Below, piece after piece: positions 25,162 to 35,889 of a stretch of DNA of 64,000 nucleotides. Made by a program: the position numbers and the translations under genes. Every line of letters starts with the position of its first letter. The stretch's first letter is position 1. The notes under the pieces are model-generated. The model did no database searches and was not told the origin of the DNA. It saw only the letters and a list, made by a program, of their open reading frames with translations. The DNA is from Cycas panzhihuaensis (lineage: Eukaryota > Cycadophyta): assembly GCA_023213395.1 (NCBI GenBank), contig CM041465.1, positions 61,077,741-61,141,740 of the forward strand, written 5' to 3'.

Positions 25162-25616
25162 TATTTCTTAGCTTTCGGGAATGGATACGGAGCGGTTGAC
25201 TCAGGTAAGTGTAGGTATGTTTCTTACCTTATTATTGTTTTCTTTTGTGAGGAATATTTGCTTGCATGCTATGTCTTTATAGATGGTTTTGTGTTATCTA
25301 CATCCATTTAGCCTATGACGACTATAGTGGGGACACACTCCTAACAAGTGTGACACCCTGGTGGCCACATCACTTCCTGTAATCTTCCCTACTCCCCTTA
25401 AGACTCACCTAATTCATGTGTTGATTCACCCACATGTTGGTTCATTGCCATTTGACCTCCTTATTGCACCCTTGAGTCCCATGATTATTTTTCTTGTGGC
25501 TTTTGGTCTGTTGCTTACCTCTTCGTAGGTGGGCCTGCCCCCCTGCCAGCCTCCTAGTGCATTGGTCCACAGCCTTGGCTGGCTGTTTAGGCCAATTTTA
25601 TCTTCTGGTCCCACAC

Positions 25617-25680
25617 TACGGTAAATTTCGTGGTACTGCAAAGTTTACCACAGTACTGCGAAGTTTCCCACGATGCAACT
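25617..25680 (+). repeat. Short tandem repeat in G 5' LTR
   Basis: Motif GTGGTACTGCAAAGTTTACC followed by CAGTACTGCGAAGTTTCCCA. The 3' LTR (about 37180-37225) has one unit fewer, which accounts for the 28-bp length difference between the two LTRs. Similar words recur at about 34865-34900. Confidence 0.65.
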
Positions 25681-25773
25681 GTTATAACTTGTTTTTTTAA
25701 AACTACCATGGCAATTCGTGCATTTATTACAGAATTACCACGTGTCTCTCAACCCAACTTAGTGCCAGCCAAG

Positions 25774-25811
25774 CCCTAATCACTCGATTAGGGTTGGGGA
25801 TAAGTATTTAA
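25774..25811 (+). promoter_or_regulatory. Putative G promoter: hairpin plus TATA-like box
   Basis: CCCTAAT-cactcg-ATTAGGG is a perfect 7-bp inverted repeat followed by GTT, giving a telo-box-like TTAGGGTT, 12 bases before TATTTAA. The same arrangement is kept at 37317-37355 in the 3' LTR. Confidence 0.45.
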
Positions 25812-27942
25812 GCCCATCTTAATTCATTTTGAGGATCTTTTTTACTCTCTTTTAAAGGATCACCAAGGAAAAATACCCCATTGTCTGCTTCCTTCTACTG
25901 CTCTATTATGTTTCCAGGACCTACAACCACTCTTTAGCACCCATCTCTCCTTTGGCTTCACTGTGACATCTTCACAGCTCATTGCACGCCTTGGAGAGGG
26001 CCTCCTTGAGGAGTTTTCAGGGTCTCCTTACCCAAGTAGTCACCAAGTGGTCCCAGAAGCAGGATTTCCTCCAGCCATCTTAACAGGGGCTCCATACATG
26101 CTGCACTCTAGCTTTTCCTCAAATTTCTAGCCTCTTCTCAGCAAGCTTGTGCAGAGGCAAATGCCTCCTATTTTCTCTAAAGGTATTTATTGGTTTAAAG
26201 TCTTTCCTTTGTCCAGTTTATGCCCAGTTTTATATATTTTACACTAGCTTGTCTTATCTCATTTCAAGGGTTGTTTCTTGCCTTTCCCTTGGACTTTTTT
26301 CCTCTATTGTTTAGGCCTCTTTTCTTACATTTCACGCCTAAGACAGTGGCCAAAGAGGGCTCCAAAAGGTTTGGGATAGAGCTAGGTGGATTCTGTACCA
26401 CCTTCACACTCCCTAAGAGGCTCCTGCCCTCCAAAACTTCCTCTTTGACCCCGTGTTGTCCCTGGAGTGGGGTAAAGGATTAGTAGGCTATTTCCAGTTA
26501 CTGAAATCAGCGTTGGCACTCATTGTAGCATTGGTTTGTAGGTTTTTTTCCCTCATATGGGTAATGCATAAGCCCCAGTTACTTTTCTTGGCTCAGACCC
26601 TTCTCTCAATGGCCCAATTTGCTCCCCATAGCACTCTAGCTCATTGAGGGTTTCTTTAGGCTCTTTTTGTACCTTTGCTACCCTAGTTTCTAGCTAGCTA
26701 TACAACCATACCCTCACTGCCTTATGACTTCTTGAGGGAGGGTAGGATTGCTCTTTGTGGTAGGTGGGCCACTCCAAGGCTTACCTATCTACTTACTATT
26801 CATTTGAGTAGTTTTTACCATAGTTTGTTGCTGCAGCCTTGTGATTCATGAACACTAACATATATGTATAGAGACTTATTTTTGGTATATGTACACATGT
26901 GTTATTGGGACTTCACTTTGTATTGTTAGCCTCCTTTCTCTGGAAAGGGATATTTTGTGCTTACTTGCAGGGACACAGAGAATGTAAGGGATTTCCCCTT
27001 TTTCTCTCTTGTGGGTAAGTGTGTTTGCTCATATTTTATTATAGCATCTCATTTGCTGCCATCACTTTCCTTTTTTTCCTTTCTTGGTACTCTAGTGTCT
27101 CTTTCAGGGAAGGTAAGGAAGCCCCATGCTTTGCCCTACTGTGACCCCTCTTTCGTCGTGCTTCGTGGAGCGATTTCAGACACCTTGTGGGAGTGTTGCC
27201 GCTTCAATCGCGTCTTCATTCTGGGTATGTGTTCTCACTTCATTTTATTTTCTTTCTTTTAAAAGATTTTGCATGGTAGTAATTAGACCTCTTAAAAGGA
27301 AAAAGGAAATTGATTATCTCTTTTGGTTTACATTCTATTTGTTATATTTTATACACTATACCTATCATAGGAAAAGGTTTTAGGAAGTTTTTCCCTCCAA
27401 CCTTTCCCTTCAGCTTGTAAACTTCACCCTTGCCCTCCTGGCTTGTCATATCTAGTTTAGTTTGCTTGCGTGTGTCCTAGCATCATCTTTTCTCTTGATT
27501 ACTCTTTTGAAGGGGGGGAAACTCTTGATCGATCGATCGTTCTCACTCCCTTCATCCCCCCTCGAGTTTCTTCCGCCTAGCCAGATAACTAAGAAGACCT
27601 TAACCGTAGGCTATTCACCTACTTTGCCTCTATTCATTTCCCTCTACTATAGGGAAACCTCTAAGGGTTTCTCTCCCTCCCCTTCTAGCCATCCAAGGGT
27701 GGGAGGATTCTTCTCCAAGATCTATTCAAGCTACTCTTCTGCCTCCCCTCTTCCTAGTTGAAGTAGGGAACTACCTAGATAGATGGGTACCATCTGTAGG
27801 TCCCGAACTCATGCTCTAGTGCATGGGACACCCTGCGTGGTACTTGCCTTGCTTGTAGGTTCCTATCCATGCCTGATAGTTCCATCGATCATCCTCACTG
27901 TCCCTACGTAGCTAGGTGTTTATCCCATAGATGTGTATCCAC

Positions 27943-27960
27943 TGGCGACCATATTAAGGA
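27943..27960 (+). promoter_or_regulatory. G primer binding site
   Basis: TGGCGACCATATTAAGGA follows the LTR after one base. The first seven bases and the final GGA agree with the Ogre/Tat arginine-tRNA site TGGCGACTCTGCTGGGGA; the middle has drifted. Confidence 0.65.
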
Positions 27961-28266
27961 CTTGCCAGTAAGGGAGCTAGTCTTCATCCCTTTTCTGTTG
28001 GTATTGTTATCTACTTGTGGTTCCTCCCACTTCATTTCCTTCATTGGGCAGCCCCCAAGGTGCACTCCTTTGTCATCCTTTCTTTCTTCTAAAGTGTTGG
28101 TTAGCTTTGTATGTGACGCTTTTCTCGTCATTTACATGGCTTTCCTCCATTGTTAGAAGATCTCGGGTATCGTCCTCTTTTATCATTGGATTCTAATTCG
28201 ACTATGAAAGGATACCCTTCTGATTGGGCTTACCACGTATTTGCATCATGAACTCATGAATTTCCT

Positions 28267-30740
28267 GTGTCTATTCCAGGATCCACCCAAGAGGGTGAAG
28301 ATCCTCTTTTCTACCTAAACGACCAACATCACTCACTCGATATCCATCCTTCTACCCATGCGGTAGAAGACTTGCTTTCTCTTAAGGTTCACCATTTGAT
28401 TGGTGATTCTTATGAGGAATGCCCTGAGGGGTCTACGTCATTTGAGGTCCCATCCACCTCTTATGGTCACGTAGATACCCCTCCCACTGACGTGGTTGAA
28501 GCTATTAGCGAGTGCTTTCGAGTGGCTCATCTTCAATCGCATCCTAGGTGGTTTGAAGATATTTTATGTGGTGGAGCGTCTTCTTCATCTGCTCCTTTAC
28601 CACCTTCTTCATCCGCACCTGCCCCTCTTACTACCAGTAACCTTTTCGTTCCTGTGCATTTGTCTCGCTCGATTCCTACACTGACCTTAGGGATGAATGT
28701 CGCACCTTCCATCCCTTGCCATGGTCCTAGTTCTTTAGGACCTTTTCATGGTATGTCTTTCCCTCAGTTGAAGGTTAGCATACCATTTCCTAGCCAAGCT
28801 AATGTGCCATCCCCTAATGTGGCCCATACATTCCCTAGTAGGCCTGTGGATTCTACTAACTCTTTAGTCACTAGTCATGTGGGACCTGCTCCCACATATC
28901 CCTAAAGCCAACCTATTGGTCCTTCCTTTTACATACCCCTAGGTTACACTTCTCAATCTTGGGGGCAGGGTAAAGGGAATAGCATTCCAGCTTATAGTGT
29001 GGACCTGCTACACCCATATGGGGTTGCACCACCTACGGGTGGCCCATATGGGCAAAACCCAGTTCCTTACCCTTCTTTTCCATCGTCTGGCATAACCTCT
29101 TTCACTGCGCCTTTGTAAGAGAACCCAACTCCCTTTCAAGGCACTTATCCCCAAGCCCCCTTCTAGCAAGGGGTATTTCCTTAAGGAGGGATGGGTTTGC
29201 CACTCCTGTCCATTCCTTGCTCACTACATATTACATCATTTGTTGATCCTATAGTCTAAGCAAGGGCACGTCCCTTCATGAACTATAGATTGACACCTCT
29301 ATCTATTGAGGCATTAAGAACTAATCTGCTGCCTCATCCTCATGAAGTTCCTAGATTTGACGAAACTTCCTCGCAAGACCCAGCAGAACATGTGCATAGT
29401 TTTTCTATGGCATGTATTGATTACTGGGCTTATGACCATATCTTAATAAAATTGTTTCTATGATCTTTGCAGGGCGATGCCCTTAAGTGGTTTTATCACC
29501 TCCCTACCCACTCTATCTTTTCATTCTAGTAATTGATAGACGAACTCATCAACTATTTTGATGTAGCTTATCCATTTGAGAGCAGAATGAAATCCCTCTT
29601 ATCGCTCAAACAAGGTCACGATGAAATGAATCGTGACTTTGTGCAATGATTTCACAACCTTCTTCACTCTACTAAGGCCATGTTGCCTGAGGAGTTGAAG
29701 AGAGACCTTTTCGTTAATGCACTTCACCCCAAAGTACATATGGAAGTCCTTAAAATGGGGGCGACCACATGCGACTCTGAGATTACAAAATGCTTAGTGT
29801 TAGAGGATATTGAGATCCAGGCTAGACTTAAGAAGCCTCTCAAGCCCTCACAGCAACGTGAGGCACCACCTCCAACCAAGGATACCAAACCATAACAATC
29901 TTCTAGGTCTTCTTCTCATCCAACTGAGAAGACCTTAGACCCCCTTACTTTTGCCATACATTCATTTGAACATATGATGAAGAAGCTTAAACTTCAAGCC
30001 CCTTCAGCTCCAACTTCTAACAAACAAATTCAACAAGCTACCCAAGCTTCCCTCCCTAGGAATAGAAACGCCTAGTCCTCTCAAGCAAGGAAGATAGTAC
30101 CCTCGCTTGAGAAGAAGTGGTGCTCCATTCATGGGGAGTGCTTCCATGATGACTCACGTTGTAGGGCCCAGCATCCCAAGGATGCCCCTCGACGTGACTC
30201 ATCCTCTAAATAGGCCTCAAGGCCTAATCTAGATCAACCGGTCCATAAGGATTCGTTCCCCAAACATGGGGAATGTGATCGCAACACTCAACCCAAGAAC
30301 AACTGGAACCGAGGAAGATCATTGAATTCCCGTCCTTCCTATGATAAAGGGAAAGGTGCCCAGGATTTATCCTCTTCCTCTCGTTCCCCTAACTGATGCA
30401 CTCCATCACCTTCGTAGTCCTAGAATAAGGGAAAGAAGGCGATCTAAATGCTTGAGGCTACTCCTTCGTATGCCCTTACTCGATCTCAAGCTGTCAAAGA
30501 AGCAACTAGTACTTCTTCCTCTACTCCTTCTGATCCTCTTCTAAAGAACCCTCCTTTGAAAGTACCTCTTTTTCCCAAGGCCATTCCCATGTGTCTGGGT
30601 TGTTACAATTTTCGAAGGGCACTTACCCAACCTACTGCGAAGGGTAAGCCTTTCTCCATCATTGATGAACTCCATACTGTCGCTGCGGGAATGTCCTTGA
30701 TGGACGTTTTGAGGAGTTGTCCCAAGCAATAGGCCCTCAT
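28267..30740 (+). pseudogene. G gag remnant
   Basis: Tat-type gag, very long, Pro/Ser-rich in its first 210 residues (28267-28905). The conserved retrotransposon gag core is at about 29278-29850: EVPRFDETSSQDPAEHVHSF, LQGDALKWFYHLP, LIDELINYFDVAYPF, LLSLKQ and the LPEELKRDLFVNALHP block. After it come a charged linker and C-rich WCSIHGECFHDDSRC near 30119. Frame 1 is kept without any indel down to the protease. About 20 stops interrupt it and almost all are explained by CAG, CAA or CGA turning into TAG, TAA or TGA. Start at 28267 is the first ATG of the frame after the leader and is tentative. Confidence 0.8.
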
Positions 30741-31815
30741 TTTGGAAGCTTTAGGATCAAATGACACACCCGTCCATGCTTTGGGCATCACCCAAAGTCG
30801 TGAGCCTATTATTTCTTTTGATCCTAAGGACCTTCCTCTCGTGTGTAAAAGGGAACGTCAGTGGAACTTCCCATTCACCATCACCATCGATACACCCGAC
30901 TGCACCTTACAAAGGACTATTGTCAACAACAGTTCTTCCGTGAATACCATGCCCTTGCATGTCATGCAAGAGCTTGGTATTTCTGCCTTGCAACTTATTC
31001 CATGATGGTGCTAAGGCTATGATGGTAGTGAAAAGACCCCATTGGGATCTGTCGTGATCTTGCTCACTCTCGAGGGTAAGACTGTCCTCGCTAATATTGT
31101 AGTCCTTGACGTCAACATCAACTACAACCTTCTCTTAGGTCGACCATGGCTTGACTAGATGAGAGCCATATGTTTGACTCTCTGGGGGCAACTTAAATTT
31201 GTCCATGATGGACGAATGAGGGTTATTTCCCGCGAATGCCCACTTGCTAAACAAACCCATCCTATCAATCAGGCAAGCCAAGGCCCTTCTACTCATGCCT
31301 CAGCTTGCTCCATTAGTATACCTAATCTATCTCATACTAAAGAAGATCCTACATCTTCTTTTCTTAGTCTCACGCGTTTCGCTTCTATTGGCATTGGGAG
31401 CTATGGGTACCTCACCTCATTTAATGATGACGAGTCACACGATGAGGATGAGGATTATCTTTACCCTGTTTCCTTCCTTCGCACTAGGAGGTTGCACCCA
31501 TCCCATTCTAGATCCCCATCTAGAACCTCTCTCATTGGTGGGACTATTCACTCTTCTATGTCACATGTCATTGCTCATGTTGATTCGTTTATCATCAGTT
31601 CTTCCTCTTCATCACCCCCCGCAGGTGATGGCTTTGAGGAACTGCCTTTCGCTCCTTCCGAGGAGCCCCTTCTTGACTCTCCCTTAGAGTCTGTTGGGGA
31701 TGTCAGGCAACCCAATGACCATCATAGTCCCATTGCCCTTACTTCATCTATTCAGAGTAAGGTCATCCATGGGGTGGATTACTTCGAAGATGATGAAATC
31801 TTGTTTAACACTTAG
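30741..31815 (+). pseudogene. G aspartic protease and linker remnant
   Basis: Same frame as gag. Retropepsin-like domain at about 30870-31155: FTITIDTPDCTLQRTIVNNS where D-S/T-G is expected (here N-N-S), then NTMPLHVMQELGI, GYDGSEKTPLGSV and the hallmark NYNLLLGRPWL. Tat pattern continues with MRAICLTLWGQLKFVHDGRM. A Ser/Asp/Glu-rich linker is open from 31159 to 31815 and ends at TAG. Loss of the catalytic Asp and the stops mean it is inactive. Downstream RT sequence is missing. Confidence 0.8.
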
Positions 31816-31829
31816 CGGGCTTCGTGCCC

Positions 31830-32207
31830 CACCTAGTTGAGATTCCCTCCTTGCGAGTCTCTCTTCAAGGTCTCATCGATGAGGAGTCAATCTTCTAGGC
31901 TCACCTCCTGGACCTTGAGGCTTTGGATGAGAGACATTTAGCCACTTATTAGGCTAACCTGGTGTCCAAAGCTCGCTCACAAAGGACCTACGATAAACAT
32001 CTTCGTTCCCGTCCTTTGTTTCCCGGGGACCATGTCCTCAAATTAGAACATCTTCATGACCATTTGACCAAATTCAAACCTAGATGGGTTGGCCCTTTCG
32101 TCATTATCAAAACCCTCGATAATGGTACTTATAGAATCACCACCCTAGAAGGTCTTGAGTTTAAGAAAGCTGCTAATGGGAAATTTCTTAAGAAGTTTTA
32201 CTTGTGA
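31830..32207 (+). pseudogene. G integrase C-terminal remnant
   Basis: In frame 3: VEIPSLRVSLQGLIDEESIF, two in-frame stops, then an open block at 31962-32207 with SKARSQRTYDKHLRSRPLFP, GDHVLKLEHL, KFKPRWVGPFVI and NGTYRITTLEG, ending LKKFYL. This is the C-terminal part of a gypsy integrase after the catalytic core. It begins about 15 bases after the protease linker stop, so a deletion of RT, RNase H and integrase core joins at about 31815-31830. Confidence 0.8.
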
Positions 32208-32917
32208 CCTTGCTGTCACCTCACCCACGCTCCAAAATGAGCCTAAACTACCATCTTAAGTTGTTTTTATTTCTCCCAGCCACGGGTGGAATAACAACTT
32301 AGGATGGCCTCTTGCATTTCTTTCTAGTTCCTCTTGCGATACCCATGTTCCCATATCTTTTTGGGACTTTTGTCTTCTTATTTGGGCATCCCCTAATTAG
32401 GATGACACTTTAGAGTATCGTTACTCCCCCTCTTGCTCAGTGTTTCCTTCGCATATCCTGCTATGCTCCTCCGTGGACGTGCATGCCACCCTATTTCCTA
32501 ACCCCACATGTATCTATCACCTCTACTCATGGTGGTCGTGTGTGCTCCTGTTAGGTATATGGTCATGCATGGGAGGAAATGCGTGCATCATATAACAAAA
32601 CATCTATGTTATACATAGCAAAATATCTACCTCATACACAATAAAACATACATATCAAAATAGGGTGCCAATTGCCCTATCTATATATATATACATCAAA
32701 ATCATATGCTATATCGTATATATAGGAAGCCGGTGTCCTTGCAGGGGGGTACAATCATATGACTCTATATATGACCCCCTGGAGGCCCGTACTTTCCCCT
32801 ATCAAAATCAAATACATAAGTACTATACTATTGTTGTCCTGCTCCTCGGGTATCATCCCCTAGTCGGTGTGATCCCTCTCTTGGGGACCACATCCCTCTA
32901 AGACTCCTCCTGAGTCT
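32208..32917 (+). other. Spacer after the integrase tail
   Basis: No sense-strand frame was recognised. It contains an AT-rich TATATATATA stretch near 32682 and ends at the stop codon of the antisense gene. Confidence 0.4.
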
Positions 32918-34726
32918 TTACAAGCTCCCAGCCTCACTCCCCTCATCTTGTGGCCTCCTCGGGGTCGTCACTACCGTATGGGTCTGAGTCCTACTCCGTG
33001 CCAACCTTGACACTGCCATATCCTCGACCAGTCAATCGTATCACACCTGGATATGATCTTGCTCAGTCTCTATGAGGCAGAGCCTCTCCTCCATCCCTTG
33101 GAGTCTCTCCTCTAGCACTACCACCTGGATATGGCTCCCTATATCCCCTCCGGCTCTTCCTTGTGCCTGTACGCAACTCTGTAATATGTCTCACGTGCCC
33201 CGAGCCTCATCCAGCTCTCGCTGCATCTGTCCCTTGAATGCTCTATGCTCTTGGGACTCTGTAGCCCATATATCTCTCACCCTCGCTAATGGGGTGAATA
33301 CTGCCATGTGGGCACCTGCCGATCTGGGTGCATCCTTAGTGTGGATGGGCAGTTGCCCCTCTGGGTATACCTGAGGGAACATCTCCCTCGCTATGGCCTC
33401 CACCAATCGTCAGATCTCTGTGGTACCTACAAATCCAACATGCCATATGTCAGTATGTATCCAACTGCATACCATAATAAAACCAAATCAAACTATCTAT
33501 CTGGATATCAAACGATGAGAAACGTAAGGCCTCACCTACTGCATCCACCGGCTCCTCTACCCGTGCGATAGCCTCTACCCCTAGCTCTCCACCAGCTGCT
33601 GGTACCTTCTCCTATGGTACCTCCTCTGCTAGGGCCTCTCTCCTCATCAGAACTAGCTCTGTTATCGCCTCTCCAGATCTCCTTACGATCCGTAGCCTGT
33701 GGGCCTGTGTCATTTGCCCCCTGCTCTCCTCTACAGTCCCTGATGGGCCTGCCTCTTCGTCGGTAGTCCTGGATGGCCCTGCTCCTCCTCTTACTATCCC
33801 TGATGGACCTGCCTCCCTTGTAGGTCATGACAGGCTAGCCCCATCTCCATCATCATCATCACCTAGGAGTACCCCGGCTCTCCCTGCCTCGTCATCGCTG
33901 TCCCACCTCACTGCTCTATATGGGTCTGCTATAAGGTTCGTCATAGTGAGGAGGTCCAGCGATGTAGCCTCCACTAAGAGTTAGATATGGGCATAGTCCT
34001 CTATCCCCCTCAGTCTAGTCTACCACCTGTGGACCATCAGGGCCCACTCTGCAATGGGGTGTGGTCCCCCCACTGGTGCCACTACTCCAAAATGATCAAA
34101 GAACTAACACTGTAGCATCGTGCTATATGACAGTCCTCCCTGACCTGTCATCTTAATAGCATCCAGCTGTGCAATGAGGTTCATCACTATCAAGGTAGCC
34201 CAGTCCATCCTCTCACTGGCCTCGCATGGTGCACTACATACATCCATCCCCCAGGGATATCCCTATAGTTCTATTTCTGGGAAACCTGAAACAGAATATA
34301 TAATCTGATGAGTTTCCTTACACGAGGAACTCTAGATAGTACCATAGCTTGGAGAGGCATGCCTCTCCTCTCCCACCTATTTGTCCCTATGAAAAATGTT
34401 GCTGCCTCTCTGTGTGCTGCCTCGTTGCTAGGTAGTGCTCCTAGTGCTATCAGCCTCCCAGCCACTCGCACTCCCAGTATCCACCTGATGTCCCTCGGTG
34501 TCACTGTCACGTCTCCCACCTGGGGTAGGTGGAAAATGTGCCTTCTCCCATCCTAATATGATACTATATCAATCAGTAGCCTCTGGTCTAACATGTATTG
34601 AGGTGTCTTTAGGACCTTCAGCAGGCTACACCTCCGTAGGACCCCCTTGTCCTCCCAGGACATCATCTCGATGAAGCTAAGCATCGCCATCCCTATATTC
34701 GCATGGTTGTCTACCGCAATCATAGC
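32918..34726 (-). pseudogene. Antisense spliced gene with plant-mobile-domain-like segment
   Basis: A multi-exon gene on the minus strand inside G. Exon 1 (34726 to about 34275) follows an acceptor-like GTTTGCAG and reads LDQRLLIDIVSY, one stop where Trp is expected, then IFHLPQVGDVTVTPRDIRWI and LGVRVAGRLI. This FHLP.G..TVT..D...ILG pattern is typical of the plant mobile domain (PMD). Exon 2 (about 34245-33537) reads RMDWATLIVMNLIAQLDAIK, TGQGGLSYSTML, HPIAEWALMVHRW, then an acidic LLGDDDDGDG and GPSG repeats. An intron at 33536-33427 has GTGAG and TTTGTAG ends. Exon 3 (33426-32918) has a coiled-coil-like VLEERLQGMEERLCLIETEQ and ends in TAA. A few stops, all from C-to-T or G-to-A, disable it. 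It could be a captured host gene or the antisense ORF known in some Tat elements. Confidence 0.7.
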
Positions 34727-34862
34727 CTGCAAACGCCACAAAAATCAGTCAAAACTAAGCTTACATTAGCTCTCTACCCCTATAGCTATCTCTCAGGTCT
34801 GTTTGATCACGATTTGGGTCCTCTCGGGCCCCCATCTCTTTTTTTCTGCAGTGCTGCCTTCG

Positions 34863-34959
34863 CACCACACCAAACTTCACGGTACCACAGAGTTTGGCCC
34901 AGGTCTCACGGTGATCGGGGCCCCATGGCAAAGATCGAGCACCGTGATCTTTGCTATGG
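34863..34959 (-). repeat. Hairpins upstream of the antisense gene
   Basis: CCATGGCAAAGATC (34923-34936) and GATCTTTGCTATGG (34946-34959) form a 14-bp inverted repeat with one mismatch. Just left, CCAAACTT...GAGTTTGG forms another. The words ACGGTACCACAGAGTTT echo the short tandem repeat in the LTRs. Confidence 0.55.
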
Positions 34960-35381
34960 TGCTAACGACAACCCCCCAAAAGGGGGAGGTTTCTACCCAA
35001 AAACATAAAAAATTCTTCTAGGTGGACCCTTGCGGGGCCCATCGGGACCAGGGCTGCCTAATGCCCTAGTCCCGCCTCTTTTTTGGTCCAATTTGGACTT
35101 TGAGAGGTCATTATTTGCCCATAAGGGGTTATAAAAATCAACAAAAGCAACAAACTTAAAACTTTGAGATGGGTTGAGTTTCATAGGATCCACTCATTAG
35201 ATCCGGCCTGGTTGTCATCATCTCACTCTAATGGTCTCGATGGCTGTCTCTACACTTCGATCCAACGGTTTGATTCCCTTTTGCATACCTCTGAAGTTGG
35301 GTGGTGCTCCGCTACATAAGGGAATGGCTCTAGAATCTCTCAAGAGCCTGTGAAAATGAATTTGTTTTCCATATAAGTTTC

Positions 35382-35390
35382 CTTATATAG
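35382..35390 (-). promoter_or_regulatory. Candidate TATA box of the antisense gene
   Basis: TATATAAGG on the minus strand, about 650 bases upstream of the first supported exon. No other promoter element can be shown, and any first exon between 35360 and 34735 is unresolved; a 66-codon open stretch at 35193-34993 is a candidate. Confidence 0.35.
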
Positions 35391-35889
35391 GCGGGGGTTT
35401 CCGTTTTAACTCTCGTGACAGCCATCTGGACCATCCTGTATCCTCGATCACCTTTGCCTTCTGGACCTATTTCCCGTTGCGCTCCTATAGCCTCCATTTC
35501 GCTCTTTCTTGTTGGTGAATTTATGGCACCTCACCATTGCACTTCTTCATAGGGCCCTTTGATCTCGCTTTGCGTGCCACCTATGTGTATGCCTGAGTTT
35601 ATACTCGTTTGGCTCATCTCACCATCCAAGACCCATTTCTGCAACTCTTTTCTATCCCTAGGGCCTCCAGAGGGAATGCTCCCCCTGTATGGGGGCATGT
35701 TTTACTTTTCGAAGCCACCTTTAGCACCCCAAGGTGCCCTTTTTCTACCTACTCCCACACAGTGGTCAGATAGCCTGCTCTTGCCGTTAAGTAGCTTCAT
35801 TGTTGGGTCCTCTTACCCTTCGTGGCCATTTATCGCTTGCCTTTCGAGTCTCTTTTCACTTCATTATTATTTATTATTACTAGGACTTT

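Larger units (their letters stand above)
25162..27941 (+). repeat. G 5' LTR (2.8 kb)
   Basis: Begins TATTTCTTAGC (TGTTTCCCGCC in the 3' copy) and ends GTGTATCCA. It has a promoter-like block: inverted repeat CCCTAAT...ATTAGGG at 25774-25793 just upstream of TATTTAA (25805-25811). A short tandem repeat lies at 25617-25680. Open frames of up to about 100 codons occur in both LTR copies with matching positions, but with many substitutions and no known domain, so they are not called. Confidence 0.88.

Noticed and set aside
26957-27262. 101-codon open frame in the G 5' LTR, also open at 38501-38806 in the 3' LTR
   Set aside because: Both copies come from one LTR sequence, so joint openness is not independent evidence. 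No domain was seen, and replacements are frequent. Other LTR frames (26220-26483, 27126-27383, 27462-27761) are treated the same way.
33532-33828. 98-codon minus-strand frame rich in Arg and Gly
   Set aside because: It overlaps exon 2 of the antisense gene in another frame. The chosen frame has regular acidic and GPSG repeats and joins better to the neighbouring exons.
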